A DNA stretch of 52,441 bases. Origin: an uncultured Eubacterium sp. GTDB taxonomy: Bacteria; Bacillota; Clostridia; Lachnospirales; Lachnospiraceae. The notes below the pieces were generated by a model. The model did no database searches. It had not been told where the DNA came from and was given only the letters and a program-made list of their open reading frames with translations. The position numbers were made by a program, and so were the translations under genes. The stretch is from contig CAMUML010000028.1 in the NCBI GenBank assembly GCA_947089855.1, forward strand, positions 1-52,441, written 5' to 3'. This document shows, one piece after another, positions 43,995-52,433 of the stretch; position 1 is the stretch's first letter, and each line of letters opens with the position of its first letter.

Positions 43995-46631
43995 ATGGAA
44001 AAAACAATTACATATGGAAAACCGGAATATTTTGAAAACCGGGAGCTAAGTTGGCTCAAATTTGAACGCCGGGTGTTAAATGAAGCGCGGGATAAAACAA
44101 TCCCGCTGTTGGAGCGGCTGAAATTTATCAGTATTACATCATCCAATCTGGACGAATTTTTTATGGTAAGGGTAGCTTCCCTAAAAGATCTGCTGCAGGC
44201 AGGTGTAAAGACGGTGGATATAGCAGGCATGGACGCGGCAAAGCAGCTGGAACTGGTGCTCGCGGATACCAGGGAGCTGGTCAATTTACAGTATTCGACG
44301 TATAACCGTTCGCTGCTGCCGCTGCTGAACCAGGAGCATATTTATATTATCGATGCCTATGAAAACTTGACGCCGGAACAGGCGGCGTTTGTGGACGATT
44401 ACTTTATGAACGAGGTATATCCGGTTCTGACGCCGATGGCGGTAGATTCCAGCAGGCCGTTTCCGCTTATCCGAAACCGTTCGCTGAATATAGCGGCTAT
44501 TATCGAATCAAAAGGCGGCGGGCTGCTTGGGCATAAGGATGCAGAAGGCGCCGGGGAAGACGAGATGGAGGCACGTGCAGACAGCCGCGAGCAGGCTTAT
44601 AGCAGGGAATGGGAATGGGATAGGCAGGAGCAGGCATTTGGACAGGGCAAGGATAACATTGACATAGATACAGGAATCGGCATAGGGCCAGAGGCAACCG
44701 GTGGCCAGCCAAAACAAGCGGACGGCAGCCAGCAGGGGGATAGCCAGGGTAACGGGCCAGACAGCATGCAGCAAGCTGGCAGCCAGGGTGGCCAGCCGGA
44801 TGGCAGCCAGCCAGGCGGCCGCCCGGCAAATGAAATCCGGCCAGGAAGCAGCCAGGATGTCCAGGCATGCGGCGCGCAGCCAAGCGGCAGCCAAGGCCAG
44901 GGCAGCCCGGAAAACGGCAGCCAGGTATTTGCCCAGGGGCGGCAGGATGGAACGGCTATCCGTGTCCAGGAGCCGTACATTGCAGGGCCGCAGGAAGGCA
45001 AAAAAAAGAAAAAACATAAGAAAAAATCCAAAACGGAATTTGCCACCGTCCAGGTGCCGGCAGGGCTGCCAAGGCTTGTGCCGGTGCCGTCCAAAAATCC
45101 GGATGAAAAAGTTTTTATCCTGCTGGAACAGGTAATTGAAAAAAATATAGAAAAGCTTTTTTCTAATTATAAAGTGGTATGCGCCTATCCATACCGTATT
45201 ATGCGTAGCGCAGATATTTCGATTGAAGAGGATGAAGCGCCGGATTTATTAAAGGAAATCCAAAAACAGCTGAAAAAGCGGCAGTGGGGCGAAGTCATCC
45301 GCCTGGAAGTAGAAGAGGGGATTGACAAAAAGCTGCTGTCGATTTTAAGGGAAGAGCTGCATGTGGAAAATAAGCAGGATATTTTCTACATTAACGGGCC
45401 GGTGGATTTTACGTTTTTAATGAAAATGTATGGGCTGGAAGGCTTTGACCATTTACGCTACGAGCCGCATAAGCCGCAGCAGGTGCCGGAGATTATGCCT
45501 GGGCAAAATATTTTTGAAGCGATCCAAAATGGGGACATCCTTTTGCACCACCCATACCAGAGCTTTGAACCTGTGATCGAGTTTATCCGCCAGGCGGCAG
45601 GCGACCCGCAGGTGCTTGCAATTAAAATGACGCTTTACCGTGTCAGCGGGCATTCCCCGATTATTGCGTCTTTGGCGCAGGCGGCGGAAAATGGGAAGCA
45701 GGTAACCGTGCTGGTAGAGTTAAAGGCGCGTTTTGATGAGGAAAATAACATTGTATGGGCGAAAAAACTGGAACAGGCAGGCTGCCATGTTATATATGGC
45801 ATTGTGGGCCTAAAGACGCATAGCAAGATTGCGCTGATTGTCAGGCGGGAAGAAGAAGGCATACGCCGCTATGTACACCTTGGGACTGGGAATTATAACG
45901 ATTCTACGGCAAAATTATATACGGACTGCGGTGTGCTGACCTGTGCCGAACCGGTAGGGGAGGATGCTACAGCAGTATTTAATATGTTGTCCGGCTATTC
46001 GGAACCGTTAAGCTGGAATACCCTTGCAGTAGCGCCGCTTTGGCTGCGTAAAAAGTTTTTAAAACTGATCCAGCGTGAAACTAGGAATGCGAAAAGCGGA
46101 CAGCAGGCGTATATCCGTGCGAAGATGAATTCGCTTTGCGATAAAGAAATTATCGAAGCGCTATACGAAGCTTCTGCTGCAGGCGTCCATATCCAGCTTC
46201 TAGTGCGCGGCATCTGCTGCCTGAAAGCGGGCATTGCAGGTGTCAGTGAAAATATCCATGTGCGTTCGATCGTAGGCAATTATTTAGAGCATAGCCGTAT
46301 TTTTGATTTCTGCAATGGAGGGCATACGGAAGTATATATGGGAAGCGCCGACTGGATGCCGCGCAACTTAGACCGCAGGGTGGAAATCGTCTTTCCAGTA
46401 TTGGACGAGGCATTGAAACAAAAAGTATTGCATATCCTGGATGTGGAATTTGAAGACAATGTAAAGGCACATGTCCTCCAGGCAGACGGCTCTTATGAAA
46501 AAATCGATAAGCGCGGAAAAGTCTTGATCCATTCACAGGAGATTTTCTGCAAAGAGGCCGATATGGCAGTACCAAAACAGGAAAAGGCTTACCAGGAGCG
46601 GGTCTTTATTCCCGCAGAGCCGGTGGAATAG
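43995..46631 (+). CDS. ppk: polyphosphate kinase with large low-complexity insertion
   Basis: An 878-residue polyphosphate kinase 1, about 180 longer than usual. The N-terminal domain (NRELSWLKFERRVLNEA) leads into an insertion at about 172-350 made of Gln/Gly/Ser/Pro repeats with GSQG and DGSQ units and a final Lys-rich patch (KKKKKHKKKSK). The rest is regular: HHPYQSFEPVIEFI, VELKARFDEENNI, LKTHSKIALI with the phosphorylated histidine (H609), HLGTGNYND and LEHSRIFDF with a second histidine. It makes polyphosphate from ATP. The insertion splits the head region but leaves catalytic residues intact. Confidence 0.95.
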   Translation: MEKTITYGKPEYFENRELSWLKFERRVLNEARDKTIPLLERLKFISITSSNLDEFFMVRVASLKDLLQAGVKTVDIAGMDAAKQLELVLADTRELVNLQYSTYNRSLLPLLNQEHIYIIDAYENLTPEQAAFVDDYFMNEVYPVLTPMAVDSSRPFPLIRNRSLNIAAIIESKGGGLLGHKDAEGAGEDEMEARADSREQAYSREWEWDRQEQAFGQGKDNIDIDTGIGIGPEATGGQPKQADGSQQGDSQGNGPDSMQQAGSQGGQPDGSQPGGRPANEIRPGSSQDVQACGAQPSGSQGQGSPENGSQVFAQGRQDGTAIRVQEPYIAGPQEGKKKKKHKKKSKTEFATVQVPAGLPRLVPVPSKNPDEKVFILLEQVIEKNIEKLFSNYKVVCAYPYRIMRSADISIEEDEAPDLLKEIQKQLKKRQWGEVIRLEVEEGIDKKLLSILREELHVENKQDIFYINGPVDFTFLMKMYGLEGFDHLRYEPHKPQQVPEIMPGQNIFEAIQNGDILLHHPYQSFEPVIEFIRQAAGDPQVLAIKMTLYRVSGHSPIIASLAQAAENGKQVTVLVELKARFDEENNIVWAKKLEQAGCHVIYGIVGLKTHSKIALIVRREEEGIRRYVHLGTGNYNDSTAKLYTDCGVLTCAEPVGEDATAVFNMLSGYSEPLSWNTLAVAPLWLRKKFLKLIQRETRNAKSGQQAYIRAKMNSLCDKEIIEALYEASAAGVHIQLLVRGICCLKAGIAGVSENIHVRSIVGNYLEHSRIFDFCNGGHTEVYMGSADWMPRNLDRRVEIVFPVLDEALKQKVLHILDVEFEDNVKAHVLQADGSYEKIDKRGKVLIHSQEIFCKEADMAVPKQEKAYQERVFIPAEPVE

Positions 46632-46703
46632 GCCAGTGAAAGCCCTCGCCTGCCTTTTGGCCTGGGTAGTATGGATAAAAATTAGGAAAAGGGGCAAAAG
46701 AGG

Positions 46704-47534
46704 ATGGTACAGGCGAAAAAAGCCCTGTTCTCAGATTTGGACGGGACACTATTAAACGATCAAAAAGAAATAGAAGAAAGTACAAGGGCCGCAATAAGCG
46801 GTATGCTAAAGCAGGGGCATATTTTCGTACTCTGTACCGGGCGGCCGCTTGCAAGTGCAAAGAGGGTGGCAGGCCAGTTTGGGCTGGATACACCAGGGTG
46901 CTATATTGCCGCCTACAATGGCGGCGTGCTGTACGACCCGGTGCAGGACCATATTATTTCCTATGCATCCATCCCGCTGCCTTATGTACACCGGATGTTT
47001 GCGCAGGCAAAAGCCGCCGGGCTATATGTGCAGACCTATGACCGCAAGGATACGGTATTGGCAAACGGGTATACAAAAGAACTGGATTCCTACATCCAGC
47101 ATACCAAACTTGCGCCAAAGGCTATGGGGGATGTATTGGAAGGGCTGGCCGACCCGCCAGCCAAGATGATTGTCATAAGCCATGAAAGCCATGAGGATTT
47201 ACGAAGGTTCCAGGAAGAAAACGCTGCATGGACAGCGGAAGTTATGAACAGCTTCTTTTCCTGCGAGCAGTACTTGGAATATTGCCCAGCCGGCATTTCA
47301 AAAGGCTCGGCGGTGCGCCTGCTTTGCGAATATCTGGATATTCCGCTGGAACATGCCGTTGCGGTAGGGGACGAGCGCAATGACTGCGCCATGCTTCAAA
47401 CCGCCGGCATCGGCGCTGCCCCGCGCCAGGCACACCCGCAAGCGCGTGCCTGCGCAGATTATGTTTGCAAAAAAGATAACAATGAGGGGGCGGTGGGCGA
47501 AGTGGTCCGAAAATTCATCGATCGGGGACAGTAA
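46704..47534 (+). CDS. Cof-type HAD hydrolase
   Basis: A 276-residue HAD phosphatase of the Cof/YidA class. Motif I is FSDLDGTLL (D11, D13), motif II is LCTGRPL, a cap domain follows, the lysine is in AGISKGSAVRLL, and motif IV is VAVGDERNDCAML. Such enzymes dephosphorylate sugar phosphates or flavin precursors; the substrate cannot be told here. The GGGG-rich stretch upstream serves as ribosome site. A strong terminator follows. Confidence 0.92.
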   Translation: MVQAKKALFSDLDGTLLNDQKEIEESTRAAISGMLKQGHIFVLCTGRPLASAKRVAGQFGLDTPGCYIAAYNGGVLYDPVQDHIISYASIPLPYVHRMFAQAKAAGLYVQTYDRKDTVLANGYTKELDSYIQHTKLAPKAMGDVLEGLADPPAKMIVISHESHEDLRRFQEENAAWTAEVMNSFFSCEQYLEYCPAGISKGSAVRLLCEYLDIPLEHAVAVGDERNDCAMLQTAGIGAAPRQAHPQARACADYVCKKDNNEGAVGEVVRKFIDRGQ

Positions 47535-47541
47535 ATTAGAA

Positions 47542-47585
47542 AAAAGGAAGCTGCCGCGCTTGTTCCGCGGCAGCTTCCTTTTTGT
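47542..47585 (+). terminator. strong bidirectional terminator
   Basis: AAAAGGAAGCTGCCGCG pairs perfectly with CGCGGCAGCTTCCTTTT around a 7-base loop. A-rich on the left and T-rich on the right, it can end transcription from both the HAD gene and the minus-strand genes to its right. Confidence 0.9.
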
Positions 47586-47597
47586 GTTAAATGATGC

Positions 47598-47927
47598 TTA
47601 ATGGACGTATTCCCTGCGTTTTTCTACATGGTGGTAAGCAAGGCCGGTTTTCGTATATCCGCTTGCGGAATAAGAAATTTCCTTTTGCTGCGTATCCTCG
47701 CATGCCTGCTGTAAAGCATGTTCAAAACTTGGGGCTTTTTTCTTTTCCCGTTTCTGCTGCTCCTTGCGCTTGGAAACGGAGTCGTGAAGGCTGGTTACTA
47801 AAATTACGTGTTCAATCCGAAATAAACTACTTCCATTTGCTGCTTTACTCCCCTCCCTGGTTGTAAATTTCAACAGTTGCGGCATCATTTGTGCTGGCAC
47901 ATGCAAAATTCCTTTTTTGCAGTGCAT
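47598..47927 (-). CDS. small hypothetical protein, 109 residues
   Basis: Not recognised with certainty. The product is basic and hydrophilic, with a central charged stretch (SKRKEQQKREKKKAPSFEH) and a C-terminal segment YSASGYTKTGLAYHHVEKR that looks conserved in style. It ends just before the terminator at 47542-47585 and follows the PHP gene on the same strand by 42 bp. The ribosome site is weak, and the start could be one of the ATGs near residue 14. It could be a chance reading frame. Confidence 0.45.
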   Translation of the reverse strand: MHCKKGILHVPAQMMPQLLKFTTREGSKAANGSSLFRIEHVILVTSLHDSVSKRKEQQKREKKKAPSFEHALQQACEDTQQKEISYSASGYTKTGLAYHHVEKRREYVH

Positions 47928-47969
47928 CGAAGTTCTTAATATAATTATCGTCTGAAAATACCGGTTCCT

Positions 47970-48827
47970 TTAGGATATTTTTTTCAAATCTTTAAAAGCT
48001 GCCAGCAAGGCATAAGGGATATGCAGGCCCCCTTTGCCGGTACCAAGGCGGATGTCCGGCTTATTGCTTCCATGAAAATCAGACCCGCCGCTGATTAACA
48101 GCCCAAAATCCGCAGCCAGGCCCCGCATCCGCTGTTCATCGTCCGGGGTGTTCTCTGAATAAACCGCTTCCAGGCCGCACATGCCAGCTTCTTTCATTTC
48201 CTGGACCATTTGCCGTAAAGCGCTGTCCGTTAGGCTGTATAATACCGGGTGCGCCAGTACAGCCAGCCCACCGGCATCCCTGATTAGGCAGGTAGCTTCT
48301 ACCGGCGTGATTTTTGGCCGTTCGATATAGCAGCGGCAGTGTTCACCAATATATTCGCCGAACACCGTTTTTATATCCGCAACCTGCTTTGTGTCGCATA
48401 AGTAGCGTGCAATATGGGCACGGGTAATCACGCTGTCTGGGAATTGTGCGGCTAAACGGTCCATCGTAATGGCAAAGCCTTCTTCCTGCAGCCGCTCAAC
48501 CATACGTACATTGCGGGTTGCACGGAAATTTTGGAATTCTTCCAGTTTTTGTTTTAATGGCGGATAATCCGCCGACAGGTAATAGCCAAGGACATGGACT
48601 TCGCAGTCCAGGTATTCTGTAGAAAGTTCAACGCCTGGAACAAGTTCCAGCCCCAATGCACTGGCGGCTTGCTGCGCTTGTGCAATACCGTCCATCGTAT
48701 CATGGTCGGTTAAAGCCATCGCGCTTAACCCGGCTTTTTTTGCTTCTTTTACAAGCGCGGCAGGGGAAAACGTGCCGTCTGATGCAGAAGAATGTACATG
48801 CAAGTCTATCATACGTGTATCAGCCAT
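47970..48827 (-). CDS. PHP-domain phosphoesterase (TrpH/RNase AM-like)
   Basis: A 285-residue PHP-domain protein. MIDLHVHSSASDGTFSP holds the first metal-binding histidines, ALTDHDT the next, and AHPVLYSL, then SGGSDFHGSNK, the last. This is the pattern of TrpH/YciV proteins, which hydrolyse 3',5'-nucleoside bisphosphates or act as 5'-3' exoribonucleases. The start at 48827 is chosen for its AAAGGGA site. An in-frame ATG at 48917 adds a Gln-rich leader with no family likeness. Confidence 0.9.
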   Translation of the reverse strand: MADTRMIDLHVHSSASDGTFSPAALVKEAKKAGLSAMALTDHDTMDGIAQAQQAASALGLELVPGVELSTEYLDCEVHVLGYYLSADYPPLKQKLEEFQNFRATRNVRMVERLQEEGFAITMDRLAAQFPDSVITRAHIARYLCDTKQVADIKTVFGEYIGEHCRCYIERPKITPVEATCLIRDAGGLAVLAHPVLYSLTDSALRQMVQEMKEAGMCGLEAVYSENTPDDEQRMRGLAADFGLLISGGSDFHGSNKPDIRLGTGKGGLHIPYALLAAFKDLKKIS

Positions 48828-48980
48828 CTTTTTGATCCCTTTCTTTGCAGCAGGCGTATACTTTGCAGTAGGCATACCGGGTACAAGGTATGAAAACTGC
48901 TGTTGCTGCTGCACCATATTATATACAACGCTAGGTTGGAAAGCAACTGGTTTTTGGCAAGTTTTCCCGCAAAGCTGTTC

Positions 48981-49271
48981 TCAGAAAACTTCATCTGCAC
49001 CTCGCACGAAGCAATACTCCGTATTTCCAAAAGCCTGGTTATCCGATAAATCAACTCCATATTTCTCACTGATTTTATTCCATTGCCTTGGTGTAAAATG
49101 CCTGATTGACATGCCAATTCCATACGCATCCCTATCAAAATAGATCTGTATGCTGTTTTCGCCATCTCTATGATTTATTCGAATATCCATTCCGCTTAAC
49201 CAGACTTTGCTGTCAGCATCTTTTGCCTTTGGAAAACTTTTCTTGAAATACTCAACATCAGAACACCACAC
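48981..49271 (-). pseudogene. fragment of an unknown gene, about 96 residues
   Basis: The reading FDRDAYGIGMSIRHFTPRQW...GNTEYCFVRGADEVF has the composition of a real protein. The frame stays open upstream to about 49310 (with DKVRFCLFDPGASVAVW before the first GTG), where it meets the end of the MATE gene. No good start or ribosome site is present, so it is probably the 3' remnant of a truncated gene. No family was recognised. Confidence 0.45.
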
Positions 49272-49311
49272 AGCAACACTGGCTCCAGGATCAAATAAAC
49301 AAAAACGTACT

Positions 49312-50685
49312 TTATCCTTTTTTCTGATTCATGTTCTCCAATTTCCGAAACAGGCGGACAAGGACAAGGATGGCTGCTGTTGCCAGAATCAGTTCCGCAG
49401 CCAGTTGGGCGTAGGCAAGCCCATACAGCGGAAATAATTTGTTTAATAGATAGAGGGCCGGTATTTCCAGAACAATTTTACGGAGCACGGCAAATATCAG
49501 GGCATTTTTTCCAAGCCCGCACGCCTGAAAGACACCGACGGCAAGGAAATCTATGCACAAAAATGGAATACCGAGGCACAGACCGTGCAAAAATGCTGTT
49601 CCATAAGCTACTATTACCGGATTTTTCATAAAGGCGGTCATGAGTGCGCCTGCTCCAAAATAATAAGAAACAGATACCACAAGCATAAAAGAAAGAGCAA
49701 TTTTCAGGGAGAACAATAAGGTTTCTTTCATGCGCTTTGTGTTACCGCTGGCATAATTATAACTGATCAGGGGCATGATCCCCTGCCCTAATCCCATAGC
49801 GATATAGAACGGAACCATGTTGATTTTCTGTGCGATTCCCATTGCCGCCACAGTGTCCGCCCCATAGGAGGAAGTGAAATTATTTAACACAGTCATTCCG
49901 GTTACATTCAAAAGGTTCTGGATTGCAGCAGGTATTCCGACAGCAAAGACTCCAAAGGCTATTGCCCGGTGGAATCCAAACATCGACGGTTTGATACATA
50001 CAAAAGTATGGCCGCGTTTTCGGTATAGGAGAATGAAAAAGTAAATGCAGGCCACACAATTAGATAAAAACGTGGCAAGCCCTGCACCTGCCGCCCCCAT
50101 ATTGAATCCCCACGGCAAAATGAAAATCGGGTCAAGGATAATATTCAAAAGACAGCCGCTCATGGTTCCGATGCTGGCATGAAGCGCCGAACCCTCTGCG
50201 CGTATCATGTGGGCCATAACGACATTCAGAATGGCCGGAACTGCACCAAAGCTGGCAGTCCATTTCAGGTATTCCCCTGTGGCAGCGGCGGTTGTGGTGT
50301 CCACACCCAGAATATTTAACAAAGGAATGTGAAACACCGTAATCAATAGGGAAAAGAGGATGCCGCTAAAAAGTGAGAGGTAAAAACCAAATGCCGAGCT
50401 GCGGTACACGGTTTCATAATCCTTTTTTCCAAGTCCCCGGCTCATCATGCTGGATGCGCCAACACCGAATAAATTATTGACAGCGTTAAAGGCCAGCAGA
50501 ACCGGAGCCGCCAGCGTAACGGCAGAATTTTGGATGGAGTCATTCAGCATACCGACAAAATAAGTGTCCGCAAGGTTATATATGACCATAACAAGAGAAC
50601 TTAAGATTGTCGGAACCGCCAGTGTCATAACGGCTTTTGGAACAGATGTCTGTTCAAATAACTGGATTTTTTTCTTATCTTCCAT
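49312..50685 (-). CDS. MATE family multidrug/Na+ efflux protein
   Basis: A 457-residue, 12-helix membrane protein of the NorM/DinF MATE class. The duplicated six-helix layout is visible, with VPTILSSLVMVIYNLADTYFVG at the start, the central MGAAGAGLATFLSN and GIAQKINMVPFYIAMGLGQG later. It exports cationic drugs or metabolites with an ion gradient; the substrate is unknown. An AGGAAGT site precedes the ATG. It sits among fragments of other genes, suggesting acquisition with a mobile region. Confidence 0.93.
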   Translation of the reverse strand: MEDKKKIQLFEQTSVPKAVMTLAVPTILSSLVMVIYNLADTYFVGMLNDSIQNSAVTLAAPVLLAFNAVNNLFGVGASSMMSRGLGKKDYETVYRSSAFGFYLSLFSGILFSLLITVFHIPLLNILGVDTTTAAATGEYLKWTASFGAVPAILNVVMAHMIRAEGSALHASIGTMSGCLLNIILDPIFILPWGFNMGAAGAGLATFLSNCVACIYFFILLYRKRGHTFVCIKPSMFGFHRAIAFGVFAVGIPAAIQNLLNVTGMTVLNNFTSSYGADTVAAMGIAQKINMVPFYIAMGLGQGIMPLISYNYASGNTKRMKETLLFSLKIALSFMLVVSVSYYFGAGALMTAFMKNPVIVAYGTAFLHGLCLGIPFLCIDFLAVGVFQACGLGKNALIFAVLRKIVLEIPALYLLNKLFPLYGLAYAQLAAELILATAAILVLVRLFRKLENMNQKKG

Positions 50686-50722
50686 AATGTTTTACTTCCT
50701 GTCTTATGCTATTTTTTTCTTT

Positions 50723-50890
50723 CTATTGTGTATATGGCAGGGCAACTTCAAAAATAGCTCCCCTGCCGGGAGCGCTGTGAACGGTTATGGTGCCTTTACA
50801 CAACTCTACCATTCGTTTTACAAGCGCAAGGCCAAGGCCGTTTCCCTCAGCTTTTCTCGAACTGTCACCCTGATAGAATTTTTCAAAAAT
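50723..50890 (-). pseudogene. 3' remnant of a sensor histidine kinase gene
   Basis: The minus strand encodes IFEKFYQGDSSRKAEG, then NGLGLALVKRMVEL and ITVHSAPGRGAIFEV before a TAG stop at 50723-50725. This is the G-box and end of a histidine-kinase ATPase domain. The rest of the kinase is missing: the frame runs into the recombinase remnant. There is no response regulator nearby. Confidence 0.8.
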
Positions 50891-50901
50891 TTCCAGTGCG
50901 T

Positions 50902-51450
50902 TCAGGCTTTGATTGTGGCTTTATCGGTGCCAGACAAGGCACGCTTTTTCTTTTTTGCGGCTTTTACTTCCCAGTCCAGCTTGCAGCGTTCCAGTTCTGC
51001 AGCGAGGTTGGAAAAAAGCCAGTCTTCTATGGCTTCTTCACGTATATTGCGGTTATGTGTGCACCTGCCGCGATGGAAATGCTGGTTGCAGCGGGTAATA
51101 GCAATTATTATTTGTTCTATATCCAACAAGCTTATGGCTGCATTCATTGCATGTATTTCCATGACTTTGTAATAGTCGGCAACGGACTGGAACCACCTGT
51201 CAAGGCGGCAGAACAAAAGCACGTCAACTTCATCACGCTTGACAGATTCAATCATCCTTTGAAATTCAGCCCGCTTGTGTATATTCTTCCTTGCGGTTTT
51301 CGCAGCGTCAATGTATATTCCTGTGATCAGCCAGCCACGTTCCTTTGCGTATGCTTCCAGTGAAAGCCCTTTTATCTTTTGTTCTTCCCCTGATACCCGG
51401 ATATATAATGCAGCCCTCACAAGCCCTGTGGTTTCTTTGCTTTTTCTCAT
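50902..51450 (-). pseudogene. large serine recombinase with central deletion
   Basis: A 182-residue product. The resolvase catalytic domain is recognisable: ALYIRVSGEEQKIKGLSLEA with the active serine, EFQRMIESVKRDEVDVLLF, CRLDRWF and DYYKVMEIHA. A normal protein would continue for another 350 residues. Instead it jumps at about residue 108 to a tail with CNQHFHRGRCTHNR and IREEAIEDWLFSNL, the zinc-ribbon and C-terminal end of these recombinases. The DNA-binding recombinase domain is gone, so it is surely inactive as an integrase. GGAGG 7 bp before the ATG is intact. Confidence 0.75.
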
Positions 51451-51565
51451 ATAAATACCTCCGGCATGTCGAAAAATATTGGAAAAAACAAACTATCGGT
51501 GCTGGCATTATGCGGCACCTGTTTCGGGATTGGATATACGATAGGATTTCATCATGGAAAGACAC

Positions 51566-51606
51566 AAAAATAGCCGCCCCAGTCTGGAAAACTAAGCGGC
51601 TATTTT
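51566..51606 (-). terminator. terminator for the minus-strand PIN module
   Basis: AAAATAGCCGC (51567-51577) and GCGGCTATTTT (51596-51606) form an 11-bp perfect stem. Read on the minus strand it ends in TATTTTTG, a short T run. It lies downstream of the 63-aa gene and upstream of the recombinase remnant. Confidence 0.7.
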
Positions 51607-51761
51607 GCCAATTATAATCCGGGCTAACCGTCTATCGGTGACGCCCATTTCATGTATATGGCTGATAATTTCTACTCGCGACCTAAATATAGCACAGTGC
51701 CAGGAAGATTTCAAGCCTTTTCCGCTAGTCCCATGCAGTTTATTCAGTTTTTATTTTTTCC

Positions 51762-51790
51762 TTGGATTTCCCGCCTGCAGGTGTTATAAT
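51762..51790 (+). promoter_or_regulatory. candidate promoter of an orphan transcript
   Basis: TTGGAT (51762-51767), 17-bp spacer, perfect TATAAT (51785-51790). The -35 is a partial match (TTG only); the -10 and spacing are ideal. No plus-strand gene follows to the end of the window. Confidence 0.5.
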
Positions 51791-51796
51791 AGAACT

Positions 51797-51882
51797 GCTG
51801 GCGGGATGTTGTATCTGATATGGTTGATATACGCTTTGCATGGCGGCAGCAGTGTTCCACGCACTGCTGCCGTGCCTTTTTC
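51797..51882 (+). ncRNA. possible small RNA of about 85 bases
   Basis: It begins at the predicted start site of the preceding promoter and ends in an intrinsic terminator: GGCAGCAGTG (51845-51854) pairs with CACTGCTGCC (51862-51871), flanked by GGC/GCC, followed by TTTTT (51877-51881). It lies just downstream of, and converging on, the minus-strand PIN module, so it could act on it in antisense or be independent. No known RNA family was recognised. Confidence 0.4.
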
Positions 51883-51909
51883 GGAAAAGGTGGAAAGGCT
51901 TTGCGCTGT

Positions 51910-52101
51910 TTAAAGGTTTGCCAGTTTTTCCAGATTTTCTGCATGGGCTTTCTTAAATTCTTCAAGCATGTGCAGTGCAGGGGCAATTTCAGCATCCAGA
52001 TGCTTCCGGTATTCTTCAGATGTAAGATTTCTGGTCAGTTCAGAATGTTCCAGCCTGATAGCGTGGATTTCATCATTTGTCAGCGTGATATTGTTTTCCA
52101 T
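51910..52101 (-). CDS. small acidic helical protein, 63 residues, next to PIN gene
   Basis: The product, MENNITLTNDEIHAIR...LEKLANL, is short, charged and probably all-helical. AGGAGG lies 9 bp upstream of the ATG, within the end of the PIN gene, so the two are translated together. Its size and place fit an antitoxin-like or regulatory partner of the PIN protein, but that is inferred from context. No DNA-binding motif is obvious. Confidence 0.75.
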   Translation of the reverse strand: MENNITLTNDEIHAIRLEHSELTRNLTSEEYRKHLDAEIAPALHMLEEFKKAHAENLEKLANL

Positions 52102-52103
52102 AA

Positions 52104-52433
52104 TTAAAATCCTCCTAACATCATACTTGGTGAAAATATATCTACTGTGGACAGGTTCAGGGATAGGTTAATCAGATTTACAGCCTTGATGGTCTTTGGA
52201 TTTACAAAATGCTTAAAGTTCCAGCTTACGATATAACGGCAGCCGCTTAACGTGGCATTTGCAATATGGACAAGGTCATCAATGCTTTTTTCTTTTAGTA
52301 CGCCGTTGCACAGGTAGGTTTTGGCAAGGAATTTTTCTTCATCCGTAGTTTTGGTAAGGGTATCTTTCAGTTGGGACATTTCTTTAAAAATGCGCAGAAA
52401 ACTAGCAGCAAAGCCAAACTTTGTTGTCCCCAA
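52104..52433 (-). CDS. PIN-domain protein, 5' part missing or broken
   Basis: The C-terminal two thirds of a VapC-like PIN ribonuclease are readable: AKTYLCNGVLKEKSIDDLVHIANATLSGCRYIVSWNFKHFVN, where acidic residues and the SWNFKHFVN strand are typical, ending in VDIFSPSMMLGG. The expected N-terminal strand with the first catalytic aspartate is absent. The frame is closed by a TGA at about 52434-52436, just inside the window edge, so the start is either frameshifted, truncated or the TTG at 52433. It is coupled to the 63-aa gene downstream. Confidence 0.65.
   Translation of the reverse strand: MGTTKFGFAASFLRIFKEMSQLKDTLTKTTDEEKFLAKTYLCNGVLKEKSIDDLVHIANATLSGCRYIVSWNFKHFVNPKTIKAVNLINLSLNLSTVDIFSPSMMLGGF

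Larger units (their letters stand above)
51451..51909. other. 459-bp region without protein gene
   Basis: This region contains the recombinase ribosome site at its left edge, the minus-strand terminator at 51566-51606, and a plus-strand promoter and hairpin that may define a small RNA (51762-51882). Nothing else could be supported. Confidence 0.5.

Noticed and set aside
44500-45135. Several long frames on both strands in the ppk insertion
   Set aside because: Repetitive codons leave all frames open; only the ppk frame joins recognisable domains on both sides.
48809-49165. 118-codon minus-strand frame overlapping the gene fragment at 48981
   Set aside because: Composition is poorer than that of the overlapping fragment, and there is no ribosome site.
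51308-51565. 85-codon minus-strand frame overlapping the recombinase start
   Set aside because: It overlaps the better supported recombinase remnant in another frame and could only be a frameshifted shadow.
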